A stretch of DNA of 31,869 nt from positions 1 through 31,869 of the forward strand of contig QHUE01000159.1 of the NCBI GenBank assembly GCA_003221825.1, read 5' to 3'. Position numbers and translations under genes: made by a program. Positions 24,259 through 31,160 of this stretch are shown piece after piece (within the stretch, counting starts at the first letter, position 1; each line of letters opens with the position of its first letter). Below the pieces are notes generated by a model, which saw nothing but the letters and a program-made list of their open reading frames with translations, was not told the DNA's origin and ran no database searches. This DNA is from Gemmatimonadota bacterium (GTDB lineage: Bacteria; Gemmatimonadota; Gemmatimonadetes; Gemmatimonadales; GWC2-71-9).

Positions 24259-24440
24259 CCGCGATCCCTGGTGAGCGCACCGCGGAGTGGATCTGCACAC
24301 GGTGCGGATCCACCAACCGGCGTCTCGTGCCCGCGGGCGTCACCCGCGCCGAGGATGTGTGCCTGCAATGCCACACGCGCCACCTGATCGAGGCTGACGA
24401 CCGACCCGTGCGCTGGCTGTCGCAGGCCAAGAGCACGTAA
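24255..24440 (+). CDS. Small zinc-ribbon-like protein between ruvA and ruvB
   Basis: 61 aa. Two CxxC knuckles, Cys14/Cys17 (ICTRCGS) and Cys36/Cys39 (VCLQCHT), are 18 residues apart with a His just after, the layout of a treble-clef or zinc-ribbon finger. The rest is short and polar. The ATG overlaps the ruvA stop (ATGA) and the TAA shares its last base with the ruvB ATG (TAATG), which fixes both ends and strongly supports expression. A role as a small adaptor or RNA/DNA-binding zinc protein is only suggested by the fold; the ruv operon position hints at DNA repair but does not prove it. Confidence 0.75.
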   Translation: MTAIPGERTAEWICTRCGSTNRRLVPAGVTRAEDVCLQCHTRHLIEADDRPVRWLSQAKST

Positions 24441-25477
24441 TGGCGCGCGCCGAAATCACGACGCCTGAGGCCCTCGAGAGCGAGCGGCTCACCGACGCCG
24501 CGCTGCGGCCGTCGCGGCTGGATGAGTTCGTCGGGCAAGCCAAGGTCAAGGAGTCGCTGCAGATCGCGATCGACGCGGCGAAGCAGCGCAAGGAGCCGCT
24601 CGATCACGTCCTCTTCTTCGGGCCGCCGGGCCTCGGCAAGACGACGCTGGCGCTGCTCATGGCGAAAGAGCTGGGCGTCAACATCCGCACCACGTCCGGC
24701 CCCGTGCTGGAGCGTCCCGGCGACCTGGTGGGCATGCTCACCTCGCTCAAGGCGGGCGACATCTTCTTTATAGATGAAGTGCACCGCCTGCGGCCCGCGC
24801 TCGAAGAGTTCCTGTATCCGGCGATGGAGGAGTTCCGCGTGGACGTGCGCATCGCCGACGGCCCGCACGCGCAGACGCTCCCGATGCAGCTCGAGCGGTT
24901 CACGCTGATCGGCGCGACCACGCGCTTCGGATTGCTGACGCCGCCGCTGCGCGCCCGCTTCGGGCTGGTCGAGCGCCTCCATTACTATCCGCCGGACGAC
25001 CTCGTACAGATCATCACGCGCTCGGCCGGGATCCTCGGGGTGGGGGCCGATGCCGCGGGGGTCGCGGAGGTCGCGCGGCGCAGCCGCGGCACGCCGCGCG
25101 TCGCCAACCGGCTGCTCAAGCGGGTGCGCGACTACGCGCAAGTGCGTGCCGGGGGGGGCGGCAAGATCACGGCCGCGGTGGCGGCGGAAGCGCTGAAGCG
25201 ACTCGACGTGGACGAGTTTGGGCTCGACGACATGGACGCCCGGATCCTCAAGGCCATCATCGAGATGTTCGAGGGCGGGCCGGTCGGCGTGCAGACCGTT
25301 GCCGCGGCCGTCGGCGAAGATCCGGGGACGCTCGAGGAGGTGTACGAGCCGTTCCTGATGCAACAGGGCTTTCTCGCGCGCACACCTCGCGGTCGGGTCG
25401 CCACGCCGGCCGCCTATCGGCACTTTGGATTTGTCCCTCCCAAATCGACGGAGCAGGCCAGCATCTTCGACGGCTAG
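24440..25477 (+). CDS. ruvB: Holliday junction branch-migration ATPase RuvB
   Basis: 345 aa AAA+ motor. It has the family N-terminus LRPSRLDEFVGQAKVKESLQ, Walker A GPPGLGKTTL (residues 61-70), Walker B FFIDEVHRL (Asp112/Glu113), sensor 1 LIGATTRFGLLTPPLRARFG with the following arginine region, and the winged-helix C-terminus DDMDARILKAIIEMFEGGP with the YEPFLMQQGFLARTPRGR motif. It drives branch migration with RuvA. The start is coupled to the zinc-ribbon gene. Its TAG stop overlaps the queA GTG as TAGTG. Confidence 0.97.
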   Translation: MARAEITTPEALESERLTDAALRPSRLDEFVGQAKVKESLQIAIDAAKQRKEPLDHVLFFGPPGLGKTTLALLMAKELGVNIRTTSGPVLERPGDLVGMLTSLKAGDIFFIDEVHRLRPALEEFLYPAMEEFRVDVRIADGPHAQTLPMQLERFTLIGATTRFGLLTPPLRARFGLVERLHYYPPDDLVQIITRSAGILGVGADAAGVAEVARRSRGTPRVANRLLKRVRDYAQVRAGGGGKITAAVAAEALKRLDVDEFGLDDMDARILKAIIEMFEGGPVGVQTVAAAVGEDPGTLEEVYEPFLMQQGFLARTPRGRVATPAAYRHFGFVPPKSTEQASIFDG

Positions 25478-26502
25478 TGCACCTCTCCGACTTCGACTAC
25501 AACCTCCCCCCGGAGCAGATCGCGCAAAACCCGCTCCCCGATCGCTCAGCGAGCCGGCTGCTCGTGCTCGACCGCGCGAGCGGTGCAACGCGCCACCTGC
25601 ACTTCCACGACTTGCCGACGCTGATTCCACCGGGAGACCTGCTCGTCATCAATACATCGCGTGTGATACCCGCGAGACTGCACGGGAAACGAGAAACGGG
25701 AAACGTTGCCGAACTCTTGCTGGTACGAGAGCGCGAAGACGGAACGTGGCTCGCGATGGGGCATCCGGGTGGCAAGCTCAAGCCCGGCCGGCGCGTCACG
25801 TTTGGAGCAGACAGCGCGGTAGAGATCGTGGAGGTGTTAGGTGGCGGGCTGCGGCGCGTGCGCTTTGTCGGCGCGCTCGACGCGCGCGCGACGCTCGCCA
25901 AGTACGGCGAGGTACCGCTCCCGCCGTACATCAAGCGCGCACCCACGAAGGCCGATGAGGACCGTTATCAAACAGTGTACGCAACGCACGACGGCAGCGT
26001 CGCCGCGCCGACGGCAGGCCTGCATTTTACCACCGAGCTTCTCGCCCGCATTCACGAGCAGCGCACGCTCGTCACGGCGATCGATCTCCACGTCGGGCCG
26101 GGGACGTTCAAGCCGGTCGAGACCGACGATCTCGACAAGCACACGATGCATCCGGAGGCCTACGAGATTTCAGAAGGCGCGGCTGGCTGGATCAATAAAG
26201 TCAAAGGCGTGGGGAGTGCGGTGTGGGGAGTGGGAACCACCGTCGTCCGCGCGCTGGAATCAGCGGCAGACGAGAGCGGTCACGTTCGGGCAGGTGCTGG
26301 CGAGACCAGTCTCTTCATCCGGCCGCCGTATGAGTTCAAGGTCGTCAACCATCTGATCACCAACTTTCACCTGCCGCGCTCCACGTTGCTCATGCTGGTG
26401 TGCGCGTTTGGAGGATACGAGCACGTGATGACGGCATACCGGGAAGCGGTGAAAGAAGGATATCGGTTCTATAGTTATGGCGATGCGATGCTTGTCGTCT
26501 GA
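25477..26502 (+). CDS. queA: S-adenosylmethionine:tRNA ribosyltransferase-isomerase QueA
   Basis: 341 aa. It makes epoxyqueuosine in tRNA from preQ1 and SAM. Signatures: LSDFDYNLPPEQIAQNPLPD, RSASRLLVLDR, APTAGLHFTTELLARI, HVGPGTFKPVETDDLDKHTM, GVGTTVVRALESA, TSLFIRPPYEFKVVNHLITN and FHLPRSTLLMLVCAFGGYEH. The GTG 25477 overlaps the ruvB stop. Two heptamer-like arrays sit inside the gene: GGGAAAC type at 25684-25704 (HGKRETGNV) and GGGGAGT type at 26211-26238 (VGSAVWGVGT), both in positions where QueA proteins vary. It is directly followed by tgt, which uses the same pathway. Confidence 0.97.
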   Translation: MHLSDFDYNLPPEQIAQNPLPDRSASRLLVLDRASGATRHLHFHDLPTLIPPGDLLVINTSRVIPARLHGKRETGNVAELLLVREREDGTWLAMGHPGGKLKPGRRVTFGADSAVEIVEVLGGGLRRVRFVGALDARATLAKYGEVPLPPYIKRAPTKADEDRYQTVYATHDGSVAAPTAGLHFTTELLARIHEQRTLVTAIDLHVGPGTFKPVETDDLDKHTMHPEAYEISEGAAGWINKVKGVGSAVWGVGTTVVRALESAADESGHVRAGAGETSLFIRPPYEFKVVNHLITNFHLPRSTLLMLVCAFGGYEHVMTAYREAVKEGYRFYSYGDAMLVV

Positions 26503-26506
26503 ATTC

Positions 26507-26574
26507 GAAATGCGAAAGTCGAAATGCGAAATTGATTCCTCGGCATCCATTTCGCATTTCCCATTTCGCATTTC
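26507..26574. repeat. Inverted heptamer arrays between queA and tgt
   Basis: Left arm, four units 26507-26534: GAAATGC, GAAAGTC, GAAATGC, GAAATTG. Right arm, four units 26547-26574: CCATTTC, GCATTTC, CCATTTC, GCATTTC, which is the complement in reverse order. The arms can pair into a long AT-richer hairpin with a 12-base loop that fills nearly the whole 81-base queA-tgt gap. The composition is much lower in GC than the surroundings. There is no T-run after it. Confidence 0.85.
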
Positions 26575-26583
26575 GCATTGAGC

Positions 26584-27714
26584 ATGTTCGATTTCTGGAT
26601 CGATGGGCAATCGGGCGCCGCGCGCTCGGGCTCGCTGACGCTGCCGCACGGGACCGTCGAGACGCCGGTGTTCATGCCCGTGGGCACGCAGGCGACGGTG
26701 CGCACGCTCTCGCCCGCCGACCTCAAGGCCGTCGGCGCACAGATCGTGCTCGCGAACAGCTATCACCTGCACGTCCGGCCGGGCGAAGACGTGATCGCGC
26801 AGCTCGGCGGGCTCCACAAATTCATGGCGTGGGAACGGCCGCTGCTGACCGACTCGGGCGGATTTCAGGTCTTCTCGCTCGAGGGCTTTCGTAAGGTCGA
26901 CGAGGACGGCGTCGAGTTTCAGAGCCATGTGGACGGCGGGCGGCGCAAATTGACTCCGGAAAAGGCGATCGAGATCCAGGCGACGCTCGGCGCAGACATC
27001 GCAATGGCATTCGATCATGTGATTCCGGGCGGGGCCGATGAAGCGACCGCGCGCGACGCCCTCGACCGGACCCTGCGCTGGCTCGACCGCTGCAAGAAGC
27101 GTCATGCAGAGCTGAAAACGAGCGAGCAGACACTGTGGCCAATCATCCAAGGTGGGACTCTGCCCGCCCTGCGGACAGAGTCCCTCGATCGCATCCTGGA
27201 GTTAGGCCCGTGGACCGGCATCGCGATCGGCGGGCTGTCGGTGGGCGAGCCCAAGGACAAGATGTACCAGACGATCGACGTCCTCGAGGCGCGGCTGCCC
27301 GCTACACTGCCCCGTTATCTTATGGGCGTCGGGTTTCCGGCGGACCTGGTGGCGGCGGTGGAGCGCGGCGTCGATTTGTTCGACTGCGTCGCGCCGACGC
27401 GCGGTGGGCGCAACGGCTCGGCGTTCACGCCGGAAGGCACGCTGAACATTCGGAATGCCGCCTACCGCACGGACGAAGCACCGCTGGACCCGAGCTGTGA
27501 CTGTGAGACATGTACGACGTATTCGCGCGGATATCTGCGCCATCTGTTCGTCGCCGGCGAGCTGCTCGGCCTGCGGCTGCTGTCGCTGCACAACGTGCGG
27601 TATCTGATCCGCCTCGCGGCGGAAATGCGCGCCGCCATTCAGCGGGGCGGCGACGCATTCGCCACATGGGCCGATGACTGGCGCCGCCGCTATCACCACA
27701 CAGGAGTCGCATGA
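26584..27714 (+). CDS. tgt: tRNA-guanine transglycosylase (Tgt)
   Basis: 376 aa, normal size. It swaps guanine 34 for preQ1 in tRNAs for Asp, Asn, His and Tyr. Motifs: TPVFMPVGTQATVRTLSP, LANSYHLHVRPGED, PLLTDSGGFQVFSL (catalytic Asp), WPIIQGG, IAIGGLSVGEPKDKM, LFDCVAPTRGGRNGSAFT (nucleophile Asp region) and the zinc site CDCETCTTYSRGYLRHLF. ATG 26584 was taken over TTG 26578; both lie right after the repeat arm and neither has a Shine-Dalgarno sequence. Its TGA overlaps the yajC ATG. Confidence 0.97.
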   Translation: MFDFWIDGQSGAARSGSLTLPHGTVETPVFMPVGTQATVRTLSPADLKAVGAQIVLANSYHLHVRPGEDVIAQLGGLHKFMAWERPLLTDSGGFQVFSLEGFRKVDEDGVEFQSHVDGGRRKLTPEKAIEIQATLGADIAMAFDHVIPGGADEATARDALDRTLRWLDRCKKRHAELKTSEQTLWPIIQGGTLPALRTESLDRILELGPWTGIAIGGLSVGEPKDKMYQTIDVLEARLPATLPRYLMGVGFPADLVAAVERGVDLFDCVAPTRGGRNGSAFTPEGTLNIRNAAYRTDEAPLDPSCDCETCTTYSRGYLRHLFVAGELLGLRLLSLHNVRYLIRLAAEMRAAIQRGGDAFATWADDWRRRYHHTGVA

Positions 27715-28046
27715 CCACGGCATCCTTGTTGCTGCTGTTGTTCGCTCCCTCGGGCCAGGGCGGCCCGGGGCTGAGCGCATTCATCATCCAGATCGGGCTG
27801 TTCATCGCCATCTTTTACTTCCTCCTGATCCGGCCGCAGCGCCGCCAGGCGGATCAGCACAAGCAGCTGCTGGCGTCGCTGCAGCGCGGCGACCAGGTCG
27901 TCACGTCGAGCGGCATCGTGGGCGAGGTCGTACACATCAAGGACGATCAAGTCACGGTCCGGAGCGGCGAAGCGAAGTTCGTCATCCTGCGCAGCGGGAT
28001 TACCAGCATCACCAACCGCACCGCGGTCGAGGCGAAACCGGCGTGA
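27711..28046 (+). CDS. yajC: Preprotein translocase subunit YajC
   Basis: 111 aa. One N-terminal membrane helix (about IIQIGLFIAIFYFLLI, residues 25-40) is followed by the family motif RPQRRQADQHKQLLASLQRG and DQVVTSSGIVGEVVHIKDDQ, then ILRSGITSI. It associates with SecDF-YidC at the Sec translocon; the tgt-yajC order is widely conserved. Before the helix there is a short hydrophobic and glycine-rich leader. It overlaps tgt (ATGA) and def (GTGA). Confidence 0.95.
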   Translation: MTTASLLLLLFAPSGQGGPGLSAFIIQIGLFIAIFYFLLIRPQRRQADQHKQLLASLQRGDQVVTSSGIVGEVVHIKDDQVTVRSGEAKFVILRSGITSITNRTAVEAKPA

Positions 28047-28591
28047 CGGTTCGGATGCTCCACCTGCTCGGCTCTCCGGTGCTGCGGCAAAAGTCGGCCG
28101 CGGTCCCGGCGGTGGATGACGCCGTACGCCAGCTCGTAGACGATCTCTTCGAAACGATGCGCGCCGCCAAGGGCGTCGGTCTCGCGGCCAACCAGATCGG
28201 CGTCGCGCGGCGCGTGGCCGTGGTCGACATCGGCGAAGACGATCCGCCCCCCCTCGTGCTCATCAATCCCGTCATCGTCGAACGCGGGGACGAGGAGGAG
28301 GCAGCGGAGGAGGGATGCCTCTCGATTCCCGAGATCTTCGGCGACGTCACGCGTTCGACTCGGGTCGTCGTCGAGGCGCTGGATCAGGATGGAAAGCGCA
28401 CCCGGGTCGAAGCGCACGGCTACAAGGCGCGTGCGATTCAGCACGAGATCGATCATCTCGACGGCATCCTGTTCCTCGATCATCTCAGCGCGGTGAAGCG
28501 CAGCCTGTTGCTCTCGAAATGGAAGAAGTTACGCAAAGGACAGACCGGATACCTCAAGGAGGTTACGCCGGAGCCGGCGGGTGAGCTGTAA
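28043..28591 (+). CDS. def: Peptide deformylase
   Basis: 182 aa. It removes the formyl group from nascent proteins. All three motifs are present: GVGLAANQIG (motif 1), EEGCLSIPE (motif 2, metal Cys) and HEIDHLDGILF (motif 3, HExxH). The GTG 28043 overlaps the yajC stop (GTGA); the in-frame ATG at 28055 (MLHLLGSPVLRQ) is an alternative start that keeps the entire domain. It is followed without a gap by fmt, the enzyme of the opposite reaction step. Confidence 0.95.
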   Translation: MTVRMLHLLGSPVLRQKSAAVPAVDDAVRQLVDDLFETMRAAKGVGLAANQIGVARRVAVVDIGEDDPPPLVLINPVIVERGDEEEAAEEGCLSIPEIFGDVTRSTRVVVEALDQDGKRTRVEAHGYKARAIQHEIDHLDGILFLDHLSAVKRSLLLSKWKKLRKGQTGYLKEVTPEPAGEL

Positions 28592-29542
28592 GTGCGTGTG
28601 GTCTTCTTTGGTACGCCCGACTTTGCCGTCCCCTCCCTGCGCGCACTTGTCGGAGAAGGATCGGACGTCGTCGCCGTCGTCACGCAACCCGATGCGCCGC
28701 AGGGCCGCTCCCGCTCGCACCTGATGCCGCCGCCGGTGAAGGTCGCCGCCCTAGCCGAAGACCTCAGCGTGCTGCAGCCCGCGAAGCCGACAGACCCCGC
28801 GTTTCTCACACAGCTGCGCAATCTGAAGCCCGATATCGGCGTGGTCGTGGCCTACGGCCACATCCTCAAGCCCGCGCTGCTGGCGCTGCCGCCGCGCGGC
28901 ATGGTCAACGTGCATCCGTCGCTCCTGCCCGCCCTGCGCGGCGCCGCGCCCGTCGAGTGGGCCATCATCCGCGGTCACGATACGACCGGCGTCACGATCA
29001 TGCAGCTCGACGCCGGCATGGATTCCGGCCCCATTCTACATCAGCTCCCCCATCACATCGATCCGGACGTCACCGGTGGTGAGCTGTCGGCACATCTCGC
29101 CGAGATGGGCGCGCAGGCACTGATCGAGACGCTGGCGCTGCTCGAGCAAAGCGATCCGCCGCCCGCGCCCGTCCCCCAAAACGAGGCCCGCGCCACCCTC
29201 GCGCCCAAGCTCACGCGCGAGACCGCGCGGATCGATTGGACGAAAGACGCGCATTCGATCGACTGCCTGGTTCGGGGCCTGGATCCACGGCCCGGGGCCT
29301 GGACCGAAGTCGAGGGAGCGGAGATCAAGCTCTTCGCCCCGAAAGTCATGGATCCCGGGCCCGGCACGCCCGGTGCGGTGCTTGCGGCCGACAGCTCCCT
29401 CGTGATCGCGACCGGTCCCTCCAAACACCGGGGCGGCGGCACGATCCAGATCTTCGAAGTGCAGCCCGCGGGGAAGGAGCGGATGCCGGCGAAGGACTGG
29501 CTGCGGGGCGCCCGGCTGAAGCCTGGCGCGAAGTTCACGTGA
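28592..29542 (+). CDS. fmt: Methionyl-tRNA formyltransferase
   Basis: 316 aa. It formylates initiator Met-tRNA with 10-formyl-THF. The N-terminal domain has RVVFFGTPDFAVPSLRAL, QPDAPQGRSRSHLMPPPVKV, VVAYGHILKP, the catalytic MVNVHPSLLPALRGAAPVEW and the GVTIMQLDAGMDSGPIL Asp. The C-terminal OB-type domain follows KLTRETARIDWTKDAHSI. GTG 28592 comes right after the def TAA. Its TGA overlaps the next GTG as GTGA. Confidence 0.96.
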   Translation: MRVVFFGTPDFAVPSLRALVGEGSDVVAVVTQPDAPQGRSRSHLMPPPVKVAALAEDLSVLQPAKPTDPAFLTQLRNLKPDIGVVVAYGHILKPALLALPPRGMVNVHPSLLPALRGAAPVEWAIIRGHDTTGVTIMQLDAGMDSGPILHQLPHHIDPDVTGGELSAHLAEMGAQALIETLALLEQSDPPPAPVPQNEARATLAPKLTRETARIDWTKDAHSIDCLVRGLDPRPGAWTEVEGAEIKLFAPKVMDPGPGTPGAVLAADSSLVIATGPSKHRGGGTIQIFEVQPAGKERMPAKDWLRGARLKPGAKFT

Positions 29543-30156
29543 GAGCGCCGCTGCCGCGGCTGCACGCGATCACGGACGAACGGATCGCGCGGCGGGCGGA
29601 CATCGACGAAGTGGCGAAGGCACTCGCCGACGGCGGCGGTTCCGATCTGGCGTTCCATGCCCGCGGGCGAGAGCTCACGGGCCTCGAGCATTACGAGCTC
29701 GCCGGCCGTCTGGCCGTCCGGCCGCCCGGCCGTTTGTTCGTGAACGACCGTCTCGACGTCGCCCTCGCCGTTCCCACCGCCGGTGTGCAGCTCGGCTACG
29801 GCAGCATGCCCGTCAGTACCGCGCGCGCGCTCAACCCCCTGTGGTGGATCGGCAGGTCGGTGCACGACTTGGCGGAGGCCGAAGCCGCAAGGACAGAAGG
29901 GGCCGACTATCTTGTTGTAGGGCCTGTATTCGCCACCGCGTCGCACCCCGGCCGCACACCGCTCGGCCTGGCCACATTCCAGCAGATCGTGTCGGCGGCG
30001 GCCGAGCTTCCGGTGATCGCGATCGGCGGGATGACGGCCGATCGGGTGCGTGAGGTGCGCGGGGCCGGCGCCTACGGCGTGGCGGCGATTCGGGCATTGT
30101 GGGACGACGCCGAGCCCGCCCGAGCCGCGAGGAGGATGCGCGAGTGGATGTCGTAA
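29539..30156 (+). CDS. tenI: ThiE/TenI superfamily protein, most like the thiazole tautomerase TenI
   Basis: A 205-aa TIM barrel. The phosphate-binding end GPVFATASHPGRTPLG and AIGGMTADRVREVRGAGAYG are shared by ThiE and TenI. However the RxK pyrophosphate motif of ThiE after the second strand is absent (LAFHARGREL instead), GVHLGQxD is replaced by GVQLGYGSM, and IGRSVHDLAEAEAA matches the TenI active-site His segment better than ThiE's. It lies directly before thiS and thiG, where a tautomerase acting on the ThiG product makes sense. Automatic annotation would probably say thiE. The start is GTG 29539 (GTGA overlap with fmt). Confidence 0.8.
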   Translation: MRAPLPRLHAITDERIARRADIDEVAKALADGGGSDLAFHARGRELTGLEHYELAGRLAVRPPGRLFVNDRLDVALAVPTAGVQLGYGSMPVSTARALNPLWWIGRSVHDLAEAEAARTEGADYLVVGPVFATASHPGRTPLGLATFQQIVSAAAELPVIAIGGMTADRVREVRGAGAYGVAAIRALWDDAEPARAARRMREWMS

Positions 30157-30344
30157 TCAATGGAGAGCGCAGGCAAGTCACGCCGGGAGCGACGTTGCTC
30201 GAGGTGCTGAGCCAGCTCGAGCTCGATCCGCGGGCCGTCGTGGTCGAGCACAATCGGAAGATCGTGCGGCGACCCGCCCTCGGGGACGTGACGGTGACCG
30301 AAGGCGACGCCATCGAGCTCGTGCACTTTGTAGGCGGCGGCTAA
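30144..30344 (+). CDS. thiS: Sulfur carrier protein ThiS
   Basis: A 66-aa ubiquitin-like carrier that, as a C-terminal thiocarboxylate, gives sulfur to ThiG. It starts VDVVINGERRQVTPGATLLE at GTG 30144, inside the last 13 bases of the previous gene, has the family middle DPRAVVVEHNRKIV and ends EGDAIELVHFVGGG, with the essential terminal Gly-Gly. A longer ATG start at 30099 would only add an out-of-family Arg-rich leader. No thiF lies in the window. Confidence 0.93.
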   Translation: MDVVINGERRQVTPGATLLEVLSQLELDPRAVVVEHNRKIVRRPALGDVTVTEGDAIELVHFVGGG

Positions 30345-30362
30345 GAGGCTAAGAGGCTAAGC
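30339..30362 (+). repeat. Octamer tandem array carrying the thiG ribosome-binding site
   Basis: Three units: GGCTAAGA (30339-30346), GGCTAAGA (30347-30354), GGCTAAGC (30355-30362). The first holds the thiS TAA and the last ends at the base before the thiG ATG. Two AGAGG copies, at 30344-30348 and 30352-30356, result; the nearer has suitable spacing (6 bases) for a Shine-Dalgarno sequence. Confidence 0.8.
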
Positions 30363-31160
30363 ATGACGACTGCAGTCGAAACAATTCGCGACGAGCCGCT
30401 CACGATCGGCGGCCGCACATTCCAGTCGCGCCTCATGGTCGGGACGGGCAAGTATCCCGACATGGACACGATGGTGCGCGCGATCGACGCCTCGGGCGCC
30501 GAGATCGTGACCGTCGCGGTGCGCCGCGTGAATCTCGACCGGTCCAAGGAATCGAGCGTGCTGCATTTCCTCGATCCCAAGAAGACCTTTCTGCTCGCCA
30601 ACACCGCCGGCTGCTACACCGCCGCCGACGCGATCCGCTACGCGCGCCTGGCGCGCGAGGCGGGCTTCAACGACTTCGTGAAGCTCGAGGTGATCGGCGA
30701 CGAAGAGACGCTGCTGCCCGATGTGGCGGGACTGCTCGAGGCCGCGAAGGTGCTGGTGCAGGAAGGGTTCAAAGTCCTGGCCTACACGAACGAGGATCTC
30801 GTGACGGCGCTGCGGCTCGAGGATACGGGCTGCGCCGCCGTGATGCCGCTCGCCTCACCGATCGGGAGCGGGCTCGGCCTGCTGAATCCGTTCAGCGTCC
30901 GCACGATCAAACGGCGGCTCCACGTGCCGGTGATCGTCGATGCGGGCGTCGGTACCGCGTCCGATGCGTGCGTCACCATGGAGCAGGGTGTGGACGGGAT
31001 CCTGATGAACACCGCGATCGCAGCCGCCCAGGATCCCGCGGCCATGGCGCAGGCGATGCGACTCGCGACGATCGCGGGCCGCGCCGCCTTTCTCGCCGGC
31101 CGCATGCCGCGCCGCGAAGTCGCGATGCCGTCTTCCCCGACCAAGGGGATGCTGGATTAA
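30363..31160 (+). CDS. thiG: Thiazole synthase ThiG
   Basis: A 265-aa TIM barrel that condenses DXP, dehydroglycine and ThiS thiocarboxylate to the thiazole phosphate. Signatures: FQSRLMVGTGKYPDMDTMVR, SGAEIVTVAVRRVNLD, LLANTAGCYTAADAIR, the Schiff-base Lys107 in DFVKLEVIGDEETLLPD, AVMPLASPIGSGLGLLNP and VPVIVDAGVGTASDACVTME. ATG 30363 is preceded by the octamer array. It ends in TAA 31158-31160, which overlaps the apparent start of rsmB. Confidence 0.97.
   Translation: MTTAVETIRDEPLTIGGRTFQSRLMVGTGKYPDMDTMVRAIDASGAEIVTVAVRRVNLDRSKESSVLHFLDPKKTFLLANTAGCYTAADAIRYARLAREAGFNDFVKLEVIGDEETLLPDVAGLLEAAKVLVQEGFKVLAYTNEDLVTALRLEDTGCAAVMPLASPIGSGLGLLNPFSVRTIKRRLHVPVIVDAGVGTASDACVTMEQGVDGILMNTAIAAAQDPAAMAQAMRLATIAGRAAFLAGRMPRREVAMPSSPTKGMLD

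Noticed and set aside
26507..26574. CRISPR-like array or intrinsic terminator at queA-tgt
   Set aside because: Units are 7 bases with no spacers, and there is no T-run after the hairpin; it is better described as inverted heptamer arrays.
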